Source: Bog-756 sp963831535 (lineage in GTDB: Bacteria; Actinomycetota; Acidimicrobiia; Acidimicrobiales; RAAP-2). From it: DNA of 64,000 bases. Positions 43,764-50,461 of this stretch are shown in pieces (within the stretch, counting starts at the first letter, position 1; each line of letters begins with the position of its first letter). The position numbers and the translations under genes were made by a program. Under the pieces are notes generated by a model, which saw nothing but the letters and a program-made list of their open reading frames with translations, did not search any database and was not told where the DNA came from. The stretch lies in NCBI GenBank assembly GCA_963831535.1, contig CAWHQP010000003.1, positions 310,001 to 374,000 of the forward strand, written 5' to 3'.

Positions 43764-45332
43764 GTGGACGGCGTGCTCGAGGTTCGAGGTGGCCGGCTGC
43801 GTGGCGTCCACCGCCACGACCACTGGTCGTTCTCCGGCATCCCGTACGCCACAGCACCGGCCGGCCGGTTCCGCCCTCCGGGGCCACCGAGGCCGTGGAC
43901 CGGGATCCGACCCGCCGACCGGTTCGGTCCGGTGGCCCCCCAGGCACCGAGCCTCATCGATGTCTCCCTCGGAGGGAAGCCCGAGGAGCAGTCCGAGGAC
44001 TGCCTCCACCTCAACGTCTGGAGCCCGGCCCTCGACGGGGCCCGTCGTCCGGTCATGGTGTGGATCCACGGGGGGTCGTTCGTCGGGGGCTCGGGCTCGG
44101 GCGGTCTCTACCGCGGAGGCCACCTGGCCCGGGACGGCGACGTCGTGGTGGTGACGCTCAACTACCGCCTCGGCATGCTCGGCTTCCTGGCTCACCCGGC
44201 CCTGGCCACGGAGGACGCGTCATGGGCGGACGGGGAGGAGTGGACCGGCTTCGGCAACTGGGGGCTGGCCGACCAGGTGGCGGCCCTGCGGTGGGTACGC
44301 GACCACATCGCCGAGTTCGGCGGCGATCCGGGCAACGTGACCCTGTTCGGTGAGTCGGCCGGGGGAATGAGCGTGAGCGCGCTGCTCGCTGCGCCGGTCG
44401 CCCGGGGCCTCTTCCACCGGGCCGTCGTCGAGAGCGGGGGACCGTACGCCTACACCCCCGACCAGGCCGCCTCGGTGGCCGAGCAGCTGGCCGGTCACCT
44501 CGGGGTGCCCTTGACCCGTGCCGCCCTCGAACAGGTGCCGGCGGCCGCCCTGGTGGAGGCGGTGGTGGAGTTCGACCGACGAGGCGGCCGGCGGGACACC
44601 AGCGGTCTGGTGATGATGCCGGTGGTCGACGGCGGACTGCTACCGACCGACCCCGGCACGGCAGTGGCGAATGGGTCGGCGGCCGACATCCCGCTACTCA
44701 TCGGCACCAACCGCGACGAGATGAGCTTCTTCACGTTCGGTAACCCCGGGCTCAACGCCCTCGACCTCGACGGCCTGCGTCACTGGTTGCGTCGGCTCTC
44801 GTCCGACGACGGGGCCATCACCGCGGTGATCGCCACCGTCACCGACGCCCGGGCCTCCCGCGGCGAGCCGGTGACGCCCCGGGACCTGTGGGTGGCCATC
44901 GCCTCCGAGTTCGTCTTCCGGGTGCCGTCGGTCCGGCTGGCCGACGCCCACCAGGCGGCCGCCGCCACCGGGGTGGGCACCTACATGTACCTGTTCACCT
45001 GGGCATCGCCCCTGCTGGACGGCTATCTCGGCTCATGCCACGCCCTCGAGATCCCGTTCGTCTTCGGCACGGTTCGGAACCCGGCCATCCAGGGGTTCTC
45101 GGGTGGTGGCGCGGACGCCCTGGACCTGTCATCCGCCATGGGCCAGGCCTGGACCACCTTCGCCCGCACCGGCCTTCCGGGAACCTTCTCCTCGTGGAGC
45201 CCCGAGCTCCGCCCGACCGCTGTCCTCGGACCCTGGCCCGGTCGCCAGGGATATCAGCACCGGGTGGACCGACCCCGGGCCGAGGAGTTCGAGGCCGTGG
45301 CCTCGGTGATGGAGCCCCCCTTCGTCCGCTGA
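43764..45332 (+). CDS. Type B carboxylesterase
   Basis: 522 residues, alpha/beta hydrolase of the carboxylesterase/para-nitrobenzyl esterase family. FSGIPYATAPAGRFRPPGPP, SEDCLHLNVWSP, VMVWIHGGSFVGGSGSG (oxyanion hole), FGNWGLADQVAALRWVRDHI, the nucleophile elbow VTLFGESAGGMSV, LIGTNRDEMSFF and CHALEIPFVFGT (histidine region) are all visible. It hydrolyses carboxylic esters; the substrate is unknown. GTG 43764 has GGAGG eight bases upstream; TTG 43737 is a weaker alternative. The palindrome at 43703 probably controls it. Confidence 0.9.
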   Translation: MDGVLEVRGGRLRGVHRHDHWSFSGIPYATAPAGRFRPPGPPRPWTGIRPADRFGPVAPQAPSLIDVSLGGKPEEQSEDCLHLNVWSPALDGARRPVMVWIHGGSFVGGSGSGGLYRGGHLARDGDVVVVTLNYRLGMLGFLAHPALATEDASWADGEEWTGFGNWGLADQVAALRWVRDHIAEFGGDPGNVTLFGESAGGMSVSALLAAPVARGLFHRAVVESGGPYAYTPDQAASVAEQLAGHLGVPLTRAALEQVPAAALVEAVVEFDRRGGRRDTSGLVMMPVVDGGLLPTDPGTAVANGSAADIPLLIGTNRDEMSFFTFGNPGLNALDLDGLRHWLRRLSSDDGAITAVIATVTDARASRGEPVTPRDLWVAIASEFVFRVPSVRLADAHQAAAATGVGTYMYLFTWASPLLDGYLGSCHALEIPFVFGTVRNPAIQGFSGGGADALDLSSAMGQAWTTFARTGLPGTFSSWSPELRPTAVLGPWPGRQGYQHRVDRPRAEEFEAVASVMEPPFVR

Positions 45333-45501
45333 GCCACCGGCCCGGCCTGGTCGGGGTGTCCTCGGGGTCCGGGTAGTACCTCGAACCGTTGTCGTCCCCG
45401 TAGGCGGTTGGCCCGGGGATCGGAGCCGAGGGCGACGATCCGCCCGCTGGCCCCGCTCCGGTCGCTCGTCGTGGCCGAGCTCTGGCCGAGGGCCCGGCCC
45501 A

Positions 45502-46248
45502 TCAGGCGCTCCACCCGCCGCTGAAGCTGAAGAACTGCCCGGTCTGGAACCGGCTCCTCCCCTCCAGCAGCACGGCGCTGAACTCGGCCAGCTCGTCCAT
45601 GGTTCCGAGGCGCCGGGCCGGGGTCTGGGCCTCGATGCGCCGCCGCCGTTCGGGATCGGTACCGGCTCCGCTGGCGGCCAGGAAGCCCGGGAAGTCCATG
45701 AAGTTGGTCCCGATGGCGTTGATGCACAGACCCTCGCCGGCGTATTCCTGACCCACCGCCCGAACCAGGGCGTTGGCTCCGGCGCGGGTGGCCGAATAGG
45801 TCGACACCCGTGGCTCCGGACGAACCCCGGTGGCGCTGGTGAACAGGATGACGTCGCCCGAACCTTGGGCCACCATGGGCGGGATGAGAGCCTGGAGCCC
45901 GTAGAAGGCCATGTCGAGGTTGCCGGCTTTGGTCCGTTCCCACTGCTTCGTCGTGATGTCGAGGAATCTGCCGGTGATGATGCCGGTGCCGGTGACTACG
46001 GCGGCGGCGTCAATCCGGCCGAACCGGGCCAGCGCCCGCTCCACCACCAGCGCGTTACCCTCCGCACCTCGGAGGTCGGCCTCGCCACCGGTCACCACCT
46101 CGACCTCGGCACCACCGTCACGGAGCTCGTCGACCAGGCTGTCCGCCGGGTCGTGGAGGACAAGGCGGTGACTCCCCGCCAGTCGGCGGGCCAACTGGGG
46201 TCCGACGTAGTCTCCGGTCTGGGTGATCAACGCCACTCGCCTATCCAT
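45502..46248 (-). CDS. Classical SDR oxidoreductase
   Basis: 248 residues, NAD(P)-dependent. VALITQTGDYVGPQLARRLA is a variant of the TGxxxGxG cofactor motif. AAAVVTGTGIITGRFLDITT stands in place of NNAG, DVILFTSATGVRPEP carries the catalytic serine and YSATRAGANALVRAVGQEYA the YxxxK-like site, here with R in place of K (YSATR). LCINAIGTNFMDFPGF and GQFFSFSGGWS follow. The missing lysine and altered NNAG motif raise doubt about normal catalysis. ATG 46248 is the clear start. No operon partner. Confidence 0.72.
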   Translation of the reverse strand: MDRRVALITQTGDYVGPQLARRLAGSHRLVLHDPADSLVDELRDGGAEVEVVTGGEADLRGAEGNALVVERALARFGRIDAAAVVTGTGIITGRFLDITTKQWERTKAGNLDMAFYGLQALIPPMVAQGSGDVILFTSATGVRPEPRVSTYSATRAGANALVRAVGQEYAGEGLCINAIGTNFMDFPGFLAASGAGTDPERRRRIEAQTPARRLGTMDELAEFSAVLLEGRSRFQTGQFFSFSGGWSA

Positions 46249-46417
46249 GGCACCACCGTAGGTCCCGGACCCCCTCGTCGCCGGCGGCGCGTGCCGCGGA
46301 CCGGACCGCGGGATGAGGTTCCAGCTATTGGCGACCACCTAGTCTCTGGGTCAGGCCTCATCGTGGGAGGGAGGCTTCGACACCGGACCGCGGTGGGAGC
46401 CGTGGCCCGGGCGGCAC

Positions 46418-46491
46418 GGGGACGTAGCCCAATTGGCAGAGGCAGGGCGCTTAAACCGCCTCCAGTGAGGGTTCAAATCCCTCCGTCCCCA
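46418..46491 (+). tRNA. tRNA with UAA anticodon (Leu by anticodon), short variable loop
   Basis: 74 nt forming a full cloverleaf: acceptor GGGGACG/CGTCCCC with A73, three-base D stem GCC/GGC, anticodon stem GGGCG/CGCCT with loop CTTAAAC (anticodon UAA), variable region CCAGT and T stem GAGGG/CCCTC with loop TTCAAAT. CCA is not encoded. The anticodon reads UUA, hence leucine, but the five-base variable region lacks the long arm normal for tRNA-Leu. Confidence 0.88.
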
Positions 46492-46511
46492 CGCTGTGGG
46501 CCTGACATCGC

Positions 46512-46535
46512 GGACGCCTCCTCGGGGAGGCGTCC
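46512..46535 (+). terminator. Hairpin after the tRNA gene
   Basis: GGACGCCTCC and GGAGGCGTCC form a perfect 10-bp stem with a TCGG tetraloop, starting 20 bp after the tRNA. No T-run follows (GTAACGAT), as often in high-GC genomes. It would end the tRNA transcript. Confidence 0.6.
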
Positions 46536-46647
46536 GTAACGATAGGGCTCGCCGCCTGGTCGGTGCGGTGGGGGTGGCGCCCCGGGGAATGACGCCATGG
46601 CCCCGAGGAGACGGGGGTGTGCAACCGGCCGCAACACGACGCCCTCC

Positions 46648-47616
46648 TCAGGCGGTGCAGACCCCGGTCAGCGTGGCCGTTCCCCCCTGGTCGGTGGCGA
46701 TGAAGGTGCCGATGCCCGAGACGGTCACCGGCGTACCGACCGGGGCCGTCACCGGGGTGGCACCGGCGGGGGTAACCACCGAGAGCGTCCCGGAATCGGC
46801 CGTGAACGTCAGCGTGGAACTGACGCCCGATGCAGTCCCGCAGACCGCGGTGGTCCGGGTGGTGGTGACCGTGTCGTGGATGTGGTCGGCGACCTCGGTG
46901 GCCAGGGCCGGCGGACACTGCCACGATCCCGCCGCACCGTCCTGGAAGCCCATGAAGTGCTCCACCAGACACGAGGCCACGGCGTCGGTCGGCGACCAGG
47001 ACGTGGCTCCCGCTTCCGCCGCCACCTGGGTCACCAGGCTGGGCAGCGCGCTGTACTCGGTCTCGGCGTTGGCTACCTCATGGGCCACCAGGGCCAACGA
47101 GGGGGAGCCGGAAAAGACGGTCGTCTCCACGCCCGAGGCCCAAGAGGTGCAACCGGTGGCCGAGCCGGCTCCATCGATGCGACCACACTGTGTCGAGGGA
47201 TCGCCCATGCTCCAACTCCAGCTCGGCCCGGGTTCGATGCCCGCCGCCTCGACCTGAGCCACCAGTGAGGCCACGGAGGGCACCACGACCGTCTGCACCT
47301 CGTTCACCGGTGCGGTCGTCACCGGTACCGGCGTGGTCGTCGTCGGGGTGGTGGCCGGTGCCGACGACGCGGCCGCGGCGACCGGGGCGGGGGTCGAGGT
47401 GCGGGCCGCCGGCCGGGTCCTGTTCGCTGGTGCCATCACGTGCAACGAGACAGGGGCGGGGGCGTTCCCCACGGTCAGGCCGACGATCAGCGCAGTTGCC
47501 ATCACGGCCACGGTGGCCGCCACGAGCACCGAAGACCGGCGACCCCGATGCCCTCCGGGCCTGATCGGCACGTCATCTGGGGTTTCGGACTCGGGACCAC
47601 TGTCGCTATCAACCAT
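46648..47616 (-). CDS. Membrane-anchored secreted protein of unknown function
   Basis: 322 residues. A short cytoplasmic N terminus is followed by one transmembrane helix (SSVLVAATVAVMATALIVGL), a Thr/Pro-rich linker and an extracytoplasmic domain with conserved-looking cysteines (STQCGRIDGAGSATGCTSW, AVASCLVEHFMGF). SLALVAHEVANAETEYSALP recalls the AHE stretch of secreted metalloprotease-like proteins but lacks HExxH, so protease activity is not claimed. ATG 47616 lies 7 nt after TAGGCT, the -10 of a TTGACA-17-TAGGCT promoter, and is probably leaderless. An operator overlaps its start codon; the divergent HTH gene is the likely regulator. Confidence 0.6.
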   Translation of the reverse strand: MVDSDSGPESETPDDVPIRPGGHRGRRSSVLVAATVAVMATALIVGLTVGNAPAPVSLHVMAPANRTRPAARTSTPAPVAAAASSAPATTPTTTTPVPVTTAPVNEVQTVVVPSVASLVAQVEAAGIEPGPSWSWSMGDPSTQCGRIDGAGSATGCTSWASGVETTVFSGSPSLALVAHEVANAETEYSALPSLVTQVAAEAGATSWSPTDAVASCLVEHFMGFQDGAAGSWQCPPALATEVADHIHDTVTTTRTTAVCGTASGVSSTLTFTADSGTLSVVTPAGATPVTAPVGTPVTVSGIGTFIATDQGGTATLTGVCTA

Positions 47617-47663
47617 GTGTTGAAGCCTAGATGTTCAACACATGGTTGTCAACACATGGTTGA
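47609..47663. promoter_or_regulatory. Three-box operator TCAAC-N5-GTTGA between divergent genes
   Basis: TCAACCATGTGTTGA (47609-47623), TCAACACATGGTTGT (47635-47649) and TCAACACATGGTTGA (47649-47663) are near-identical dyads; the last two share one base. Box 1 covers the start codon of the minus-strand gene, box 2 its spacer and box 3 both -35 elements. Binding would block both promoters. Confidence 0.7.
47624..47652 (-). promoter_or_regulatory. Promoter of the secreted-protein gene
   Basis: On the minus strand TTGACA (47652-47647), 17-nt spacer, TAGGCT (47629-47624). ATG at 47616 is 7 nt beyond the -10, giving a leaderless transcript. Confidence 0.65.
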
Positions 47664-47688
47664 AATCGCTCAGGCGATTCGCTACAGT
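47660..47688 (+). promoter_or_regulatory. Promoter of the HTH gene
   Basis: TTGAAA (47660-47665), 17-nt spacer, TACAGT (47683-47688). ATG at 47695 is 6 nt beyond the -10, so translation would begin at or near the 5' end of the message. Operator box 3 overlaps the -35. Confidence 0.65.
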
Positions 47689-47694
47689 GGGGGA

Positions 47695-48063
47695 ATGGCA
47701 AAGGATCTGGAGTCGTTGGCCGACCGGTTCACGAAGATGGGCCGCCATGAGTCCTCGGAGGGGATCGGGGACGAACGCGAGGCGGCGCTGGCCGAACTGC
47801 AGTTCGCCGACGCCATGCGGCGGTCGGCGGAGCGTCTCAGCCAGCGGTCAGCCGAGTTGGCCCGGCTGCGGGGGGCCAGCTGGCGCGAGATCGGGGAGGC
47901 CGTGGGGGGCATCACCCCACAGGGCGCGGAGCACCGGTTCAGCGCGGCGGCCAAGCAGCGCCGGTCGAAAGCGTCGAAGGTGGAGTGGGCGTCGAAGGAT
48001 CGACGACGGGCTCCGAGGAGCGGCAGTCCGGCGGACCGTGCTCTCGAGTCGGACCGGACCTGA
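47695..48063 (+). CDS. Small HTH DNA-binding protein, likely autoregulator
   Basis: 122 residues. A helical N-terminal part (ALAELQFADAMRRSAERLSQ) precedes a helix-turn-helix (LARLRGASWREIGEAVGGIT then PQGAEHRFS), in which ASWREIGEAVGGITPQGAEHRF matches the pattern of short sigma-factor-region-4-like or transposase-like HTH modules. The tail is basic. ATG 47695 is chosen from the promoter geometry; a longer frame reaches upstream through the promoter. Its promoter and that of the divergent secreted-protein gene share the TCAAC-N5-GTTGA boxes, so it probably represses both (inference). Confidence 0.7.
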   Translation: MAKDLESLADRFTKMGRHESSEGIGDEREAALAELQFADAMRRSAERLSQRSAELARLRGASWREIGEAVGGITPQGAEHRFSAAAKQRRSKASKVEWASKDRRRAPRSGSPADRALESDRT

Positions 48064-48114
48064 GCGTCACGTCCAGGCCGGGCCGGTTCCGGTCGGACCG
48101 CGCCCGGCGGTGGC

Positions 48115-48822
48115 TCAGCCCGTGGTCGTCGTGCTACCCGGCACCGATGTTCCGGCCGGTATGACCTTGGTCAACGAGCTGTAGACCACGATGTTCGAGA
48201 GATAGCTTCCCGTCTGGTGATCGAACGCCCCTCCGCAGGTCACCAGCTGCAGGGCGCTGGATCCGTTGGATCCGTAGACTCGTTGGGCGGGAAACTGCGT
48301 CTTGGTGTACTGCACCACGGCGTTGACGGTGAACTGGGCGACCGTGCCGTCGGCCAAGGCCACATCCAGCTGGTCGCCGGCGGCCAGCGTGCGGAGGTTG
48401 AAGAACACCCCCGGTCCCTGGTAGCTGTCGACGTGACCCAGGATGACGGCTGAGCCCAGTTGGCCGGGCGTCGGACCGAGGCGGAACCATCCCGTCTGTT
48501 GGCTGGTCGAGGGCACCTGCACGGTGCCGTCCAGATTGAGTCCGAGCGAGCCGACGGGCACGAAGACACCGAGGGCGGGAATCCGCAGAGCCACCGGATC
48601 CGATCGCAGGGTCTGCAGGGCCACGGCCGCAGGCGCCTCTCTGACCGCCGGATGCGCCGCCGCTCTCACCGCGGCCGGTGACGGCGCCGGCGCCGGCAGG
48701 GCGTGGTCACCACCGTGGAGCCCGACGGCCAGGAGTCCGCCTCCCAGCACCACCAGCCCGGCGGCGGCCCACCACCAGCGGGCCGACCCGGAGGCCCGGG
48801 CCGGCAGTCCGCCGGCGGTCAC
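48115..48822 (-). CDS. Class F-like sortase
   Basis: 235 residues. One N-terminal transmembrane helix (WWWAAAGLVVLGGGLLAVGL) and a Pro/Ala linker, then the sortase barrel: PVALRIPALGVFVPVGSLGL, GTVQVPSTSQQTGWF, the catalytic histidine in AVILGHVDSYQGPGVFFNL and cysteine in LQLVTCGGAFDHQTGSYL. The arginine that I would expect in the following strand is not evident (SYLSNIVVY). It cleaves sorting signals of exported proteins. The GTG start overlaps the stop of the DUF3494 gene (GTGA), which encodes a protein with an LPXTG-like motif: enzyme and substrate are translated together. Confidence 0.82.
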   Translation of the reverse strand: MTAGGLPARASGSARWWWAAAGLVVLGGGLLAVGLHGGDHALPAPAPSPAAVRAAAHPAVREAPAAVALQTLRSDPVALRIPALGVFVPVGSLGLNLDGTVQVPSTSQQTGWFRLGPTPGQLGSAVILGHVDSYQGPGVFFNLRTLAAGDQLDVALADGTVAQFTVNAVVQYTKTQFPAQRVYGSNGSSALQLVTCGGAFDHQTGSYLSNIVVYSSLTKVIPAGTSVPGSTTTTG

Positions 48823-50018
48823 GGACGAGCGGGTGGCTGTCCGCTGAGTGGCCCGCTGGTCGGCCCGCTGACGAGGGTCCGGCGGCGCCGTACGGCCATG
48901 GCCAGTGCCCCCGCCGAGGCGGCCAGTCCGAGGGCGCCCAGAGCGATCAGCTCGTCGTTACGGGCGTGGGCGGCCCCACCGAATCCGGTGTGGGGGAAGC
49001 CGCTGGGCACGACGGCTGTCGAGCTGCCCGTGCCGGCCGCTGCTCCGGTGCCGGTGGATCCCGCACCGCCCGAGCCGACCGTGCTGGTCGTGGTGATGTT
49101 CGAGGCCGGGCCGGCCGGGCCGGCCGTGCTGCCGGTGCCGCCGGTGGTACTGGACCCGCTGCAGCCGGGAGGAATGGTGATGGTGTTGGCATCGAGGGTC
49201 ACCGCCCCGTTCCGGGCCAGTACCCGGCCCTGGACGGTGGCTCCGCTGTCCAACGTGGCCGAGGTCAGGGCCATGATCGTGCCCACGAAGGTGCTGGAGG
49301 AGCCGAGGGTGGCCGAGCTGTCCACCTCCCAGAACACGTTGCAGGCATTGGCCCCGTTCTCCAGCTGTACGACGCTGCTTGAGGCGGTGACCAGCGTGGA
49401 CGAGGCCTGGAAGACGAAGACGGCGTTGGCGTCGCCCTCGGCGTTGAGGACCAGCGGACTTGCCGCGGTGATGTTGGCGGTGGCCGCGCCACCAAAGGCG
49501 TAGACGCCCGGCACCAGTGTCTGCCCACCGAGCTGGTTGTCACCGGTGGTGAAGGTGGTGACCGGCGGCTGTCCGGCCGCCGAGTTGAACGCGGTGACCA
49601 GGTCGTTCTTCGCCGTGGTCAGGAGGGCGGGGTTGTTCACGTTGCCCCCCGGGCCGGTGCCGTCCACCGTGTAGATGGTCCCGGTGACCTCAGCCTGGGT
49701 CAAGCCGGCGTAGTTGGTCCCTGCGGCCGGGCTCAGTCCCACATCGCCGGTGATCGACGAGGTGGGCACGTCCGTGACCGCCTGGCCGGCCAGCACGGCG
49801 AACGGGGTGGCCGTCCCCAACTGCACCGTCGTTGCGGCCGCCGCGGAGGGCACGAACGCCGTCCCGATCAGTGCGACCGCGAGGAGCGGAGCGCTGCAGG
49901 CGGCGACGACCGGCCACCGGCCACCGGTCCTCCGGTCGAACCTCCCGCGTTCGGGGCTGCCGGCATGGGTCGACGGCGCGACGGAACGACGGACGGATGT
50001 GTGGCGGGAGGTGAACAT
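48819..50018 (-). CDS. DUF3494 (ice-binding-like) surface protein with sorting signal
   Basis: 399 residues. A long signal region (WPVVAACSAPLLAVALIGTA, cleaved near SAAAAT) leads to the DUF3494 beta-helix fold: LGTATPFAVLAGQAVTDVPT, SSITGDVGLSPAAGTNYAGL, GDNQLGGQTLVPGVYAF, VFVFQASSTLVTAS, CNVFWEVDSSATLGSSSTFV and GRVLARNGAVTLDANTITIP. A Ser/Thr/Gly linker is followed by GFPHTGFGG (LPXTG-like), a hydrophobic helix and RRRR, a cell-wall sorting signal. Some DUF3494 proteins bind ice; others act as adhesins. ATG 50018 has GAAGGGG in position. Confidence 0.86.
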   Translation of the reverse strand: MFTSRHTSVRRSVAPSTHAGSPERGRFDRRTGGRWPVVAACSAPLLAVALIGTAFVPSAAAATTVQLGTATPFAVLAGQAVTDVPTSSITGDVGLSPAAGTNYAGLTQAEVTGTIYTVDGTGPGGNVNNPALLTTAKNDLVTAFNSAAGQPPVTTFTTGDNQLGGQTLVPGVYAFGGAATANITAASPLVLNAEGDANAVFVFQASSTLVTASSSVVQLENGANACNVFWEVDSSATLGSSSTFVGTIMALTSATLDSGATVQGRVLARNGAVTLDANTITIPPGCSGSSTTGGTGSTAGPAGPASNITTTSTVGSGGAGSTGTGAAAGTGSSTAVVPSGFPHTGFGGAAHARNDELIALGALGLAASAGALAMAVRRRRTLVSGPTSGPLSGQPPARP

Positions 50019-50091
50019 GACTGCCCCTTCATGCAAGGCCGAAATAGATCACCGATGGTCACGGACGTTCGACTTGCAACCCCAGGTTACC

Positions 50092-50128
50092 CTAGTAATC
50101 TAATACTAGCAATATATTTCTAGAGAAA
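50092..50128. promoter_or_regulatory. AT-rich region with two inverted repeats between divergent genes
   Basis: CTAGTA/TACTAG (50092-50097 and 50104-50109, 6-bp spacer) and TTTCT/AGAAA (50117-50121 and 50124-50128, 2-bp spacer) lie in the most AT-rich stretch of the neighbourhood, between the DUF3494 gene and the winged-helix regulator. TTGCAA (50074-50079) and TAATCT (50096-50101), 16 nt apart, may be the promoter of the regulator. Confidence 0.4.
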
Positions 50129-50138
50129 TCGGGGCGCT

Positions 50139-50420
50139 GTGGTGCGAGCCAACTGGATGTTCCTCAGCAACCACGGCCGGGCCCTGCTGTGTATCGCCCA
50201 TGACCCCGACGTCCGGCTGCGGGAGATCGCCGCCGATCTCGGCATCACCGAACGGAGGGCCTACGCGCTGGTGAGCGACCTGGCCGATGCCGGCTATGTG
50301 GTGAAGGTGCGTGACGGTCGTCGCAACCGCTACCTGATCCAGGAGCATCTGCCCCTCCCCGAAGCCGAGGACCGGGAACTGGCCATCGGTGAGGTCCTCG
50401 GTGTTCTGACCCGCCGCTGA
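50139..50420 (+). CDS. Winged-helix transcriptional regulator
   Basis: A 93-residue MarR/ArsR-like winged helix and nothing else: GRALLCIAHDPDVRLREIAA, DLGITERRAYALVSDLADAG (recognition helix) and YVVKVRDGRRNRYLIQEHLP (wing). No cysteine or ligand-binding motif is seen, so the signal is unknown. It is divergent from the DUF3494-sortase operon across the AT-rich inverted repeats, so it is the natural candidate to control that operon. GTG 50139. Confidence 0.8.
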   Translation: MVRANWMFLSNHGRALLCIAHDPDVRLREIAADLGITERRAYALVSDLADAGYVVKVRDGRRNRYLIQEHLPLPEAEDRELAIGEVLGVLTRR

Positions 50421-50461
50421 CCCGACGTGTCGCCAACCGCGTTGCGGGTGTGGGCGGCCGT

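Noticed and set aside
46648..47616. Zinc metalloprotease call for the secreted protein
   Set aside because: AHEVANAE resembles part of a metalloprotease helix but HExxH is absent.
47642..48184. Alternative 180-codon frame over the HTH gene
   Set aside because: Starts inside an operator and reads Arg/Pro/Ser-rich sequence; the other frame contains a helix-turn-helix and fits the promoter.
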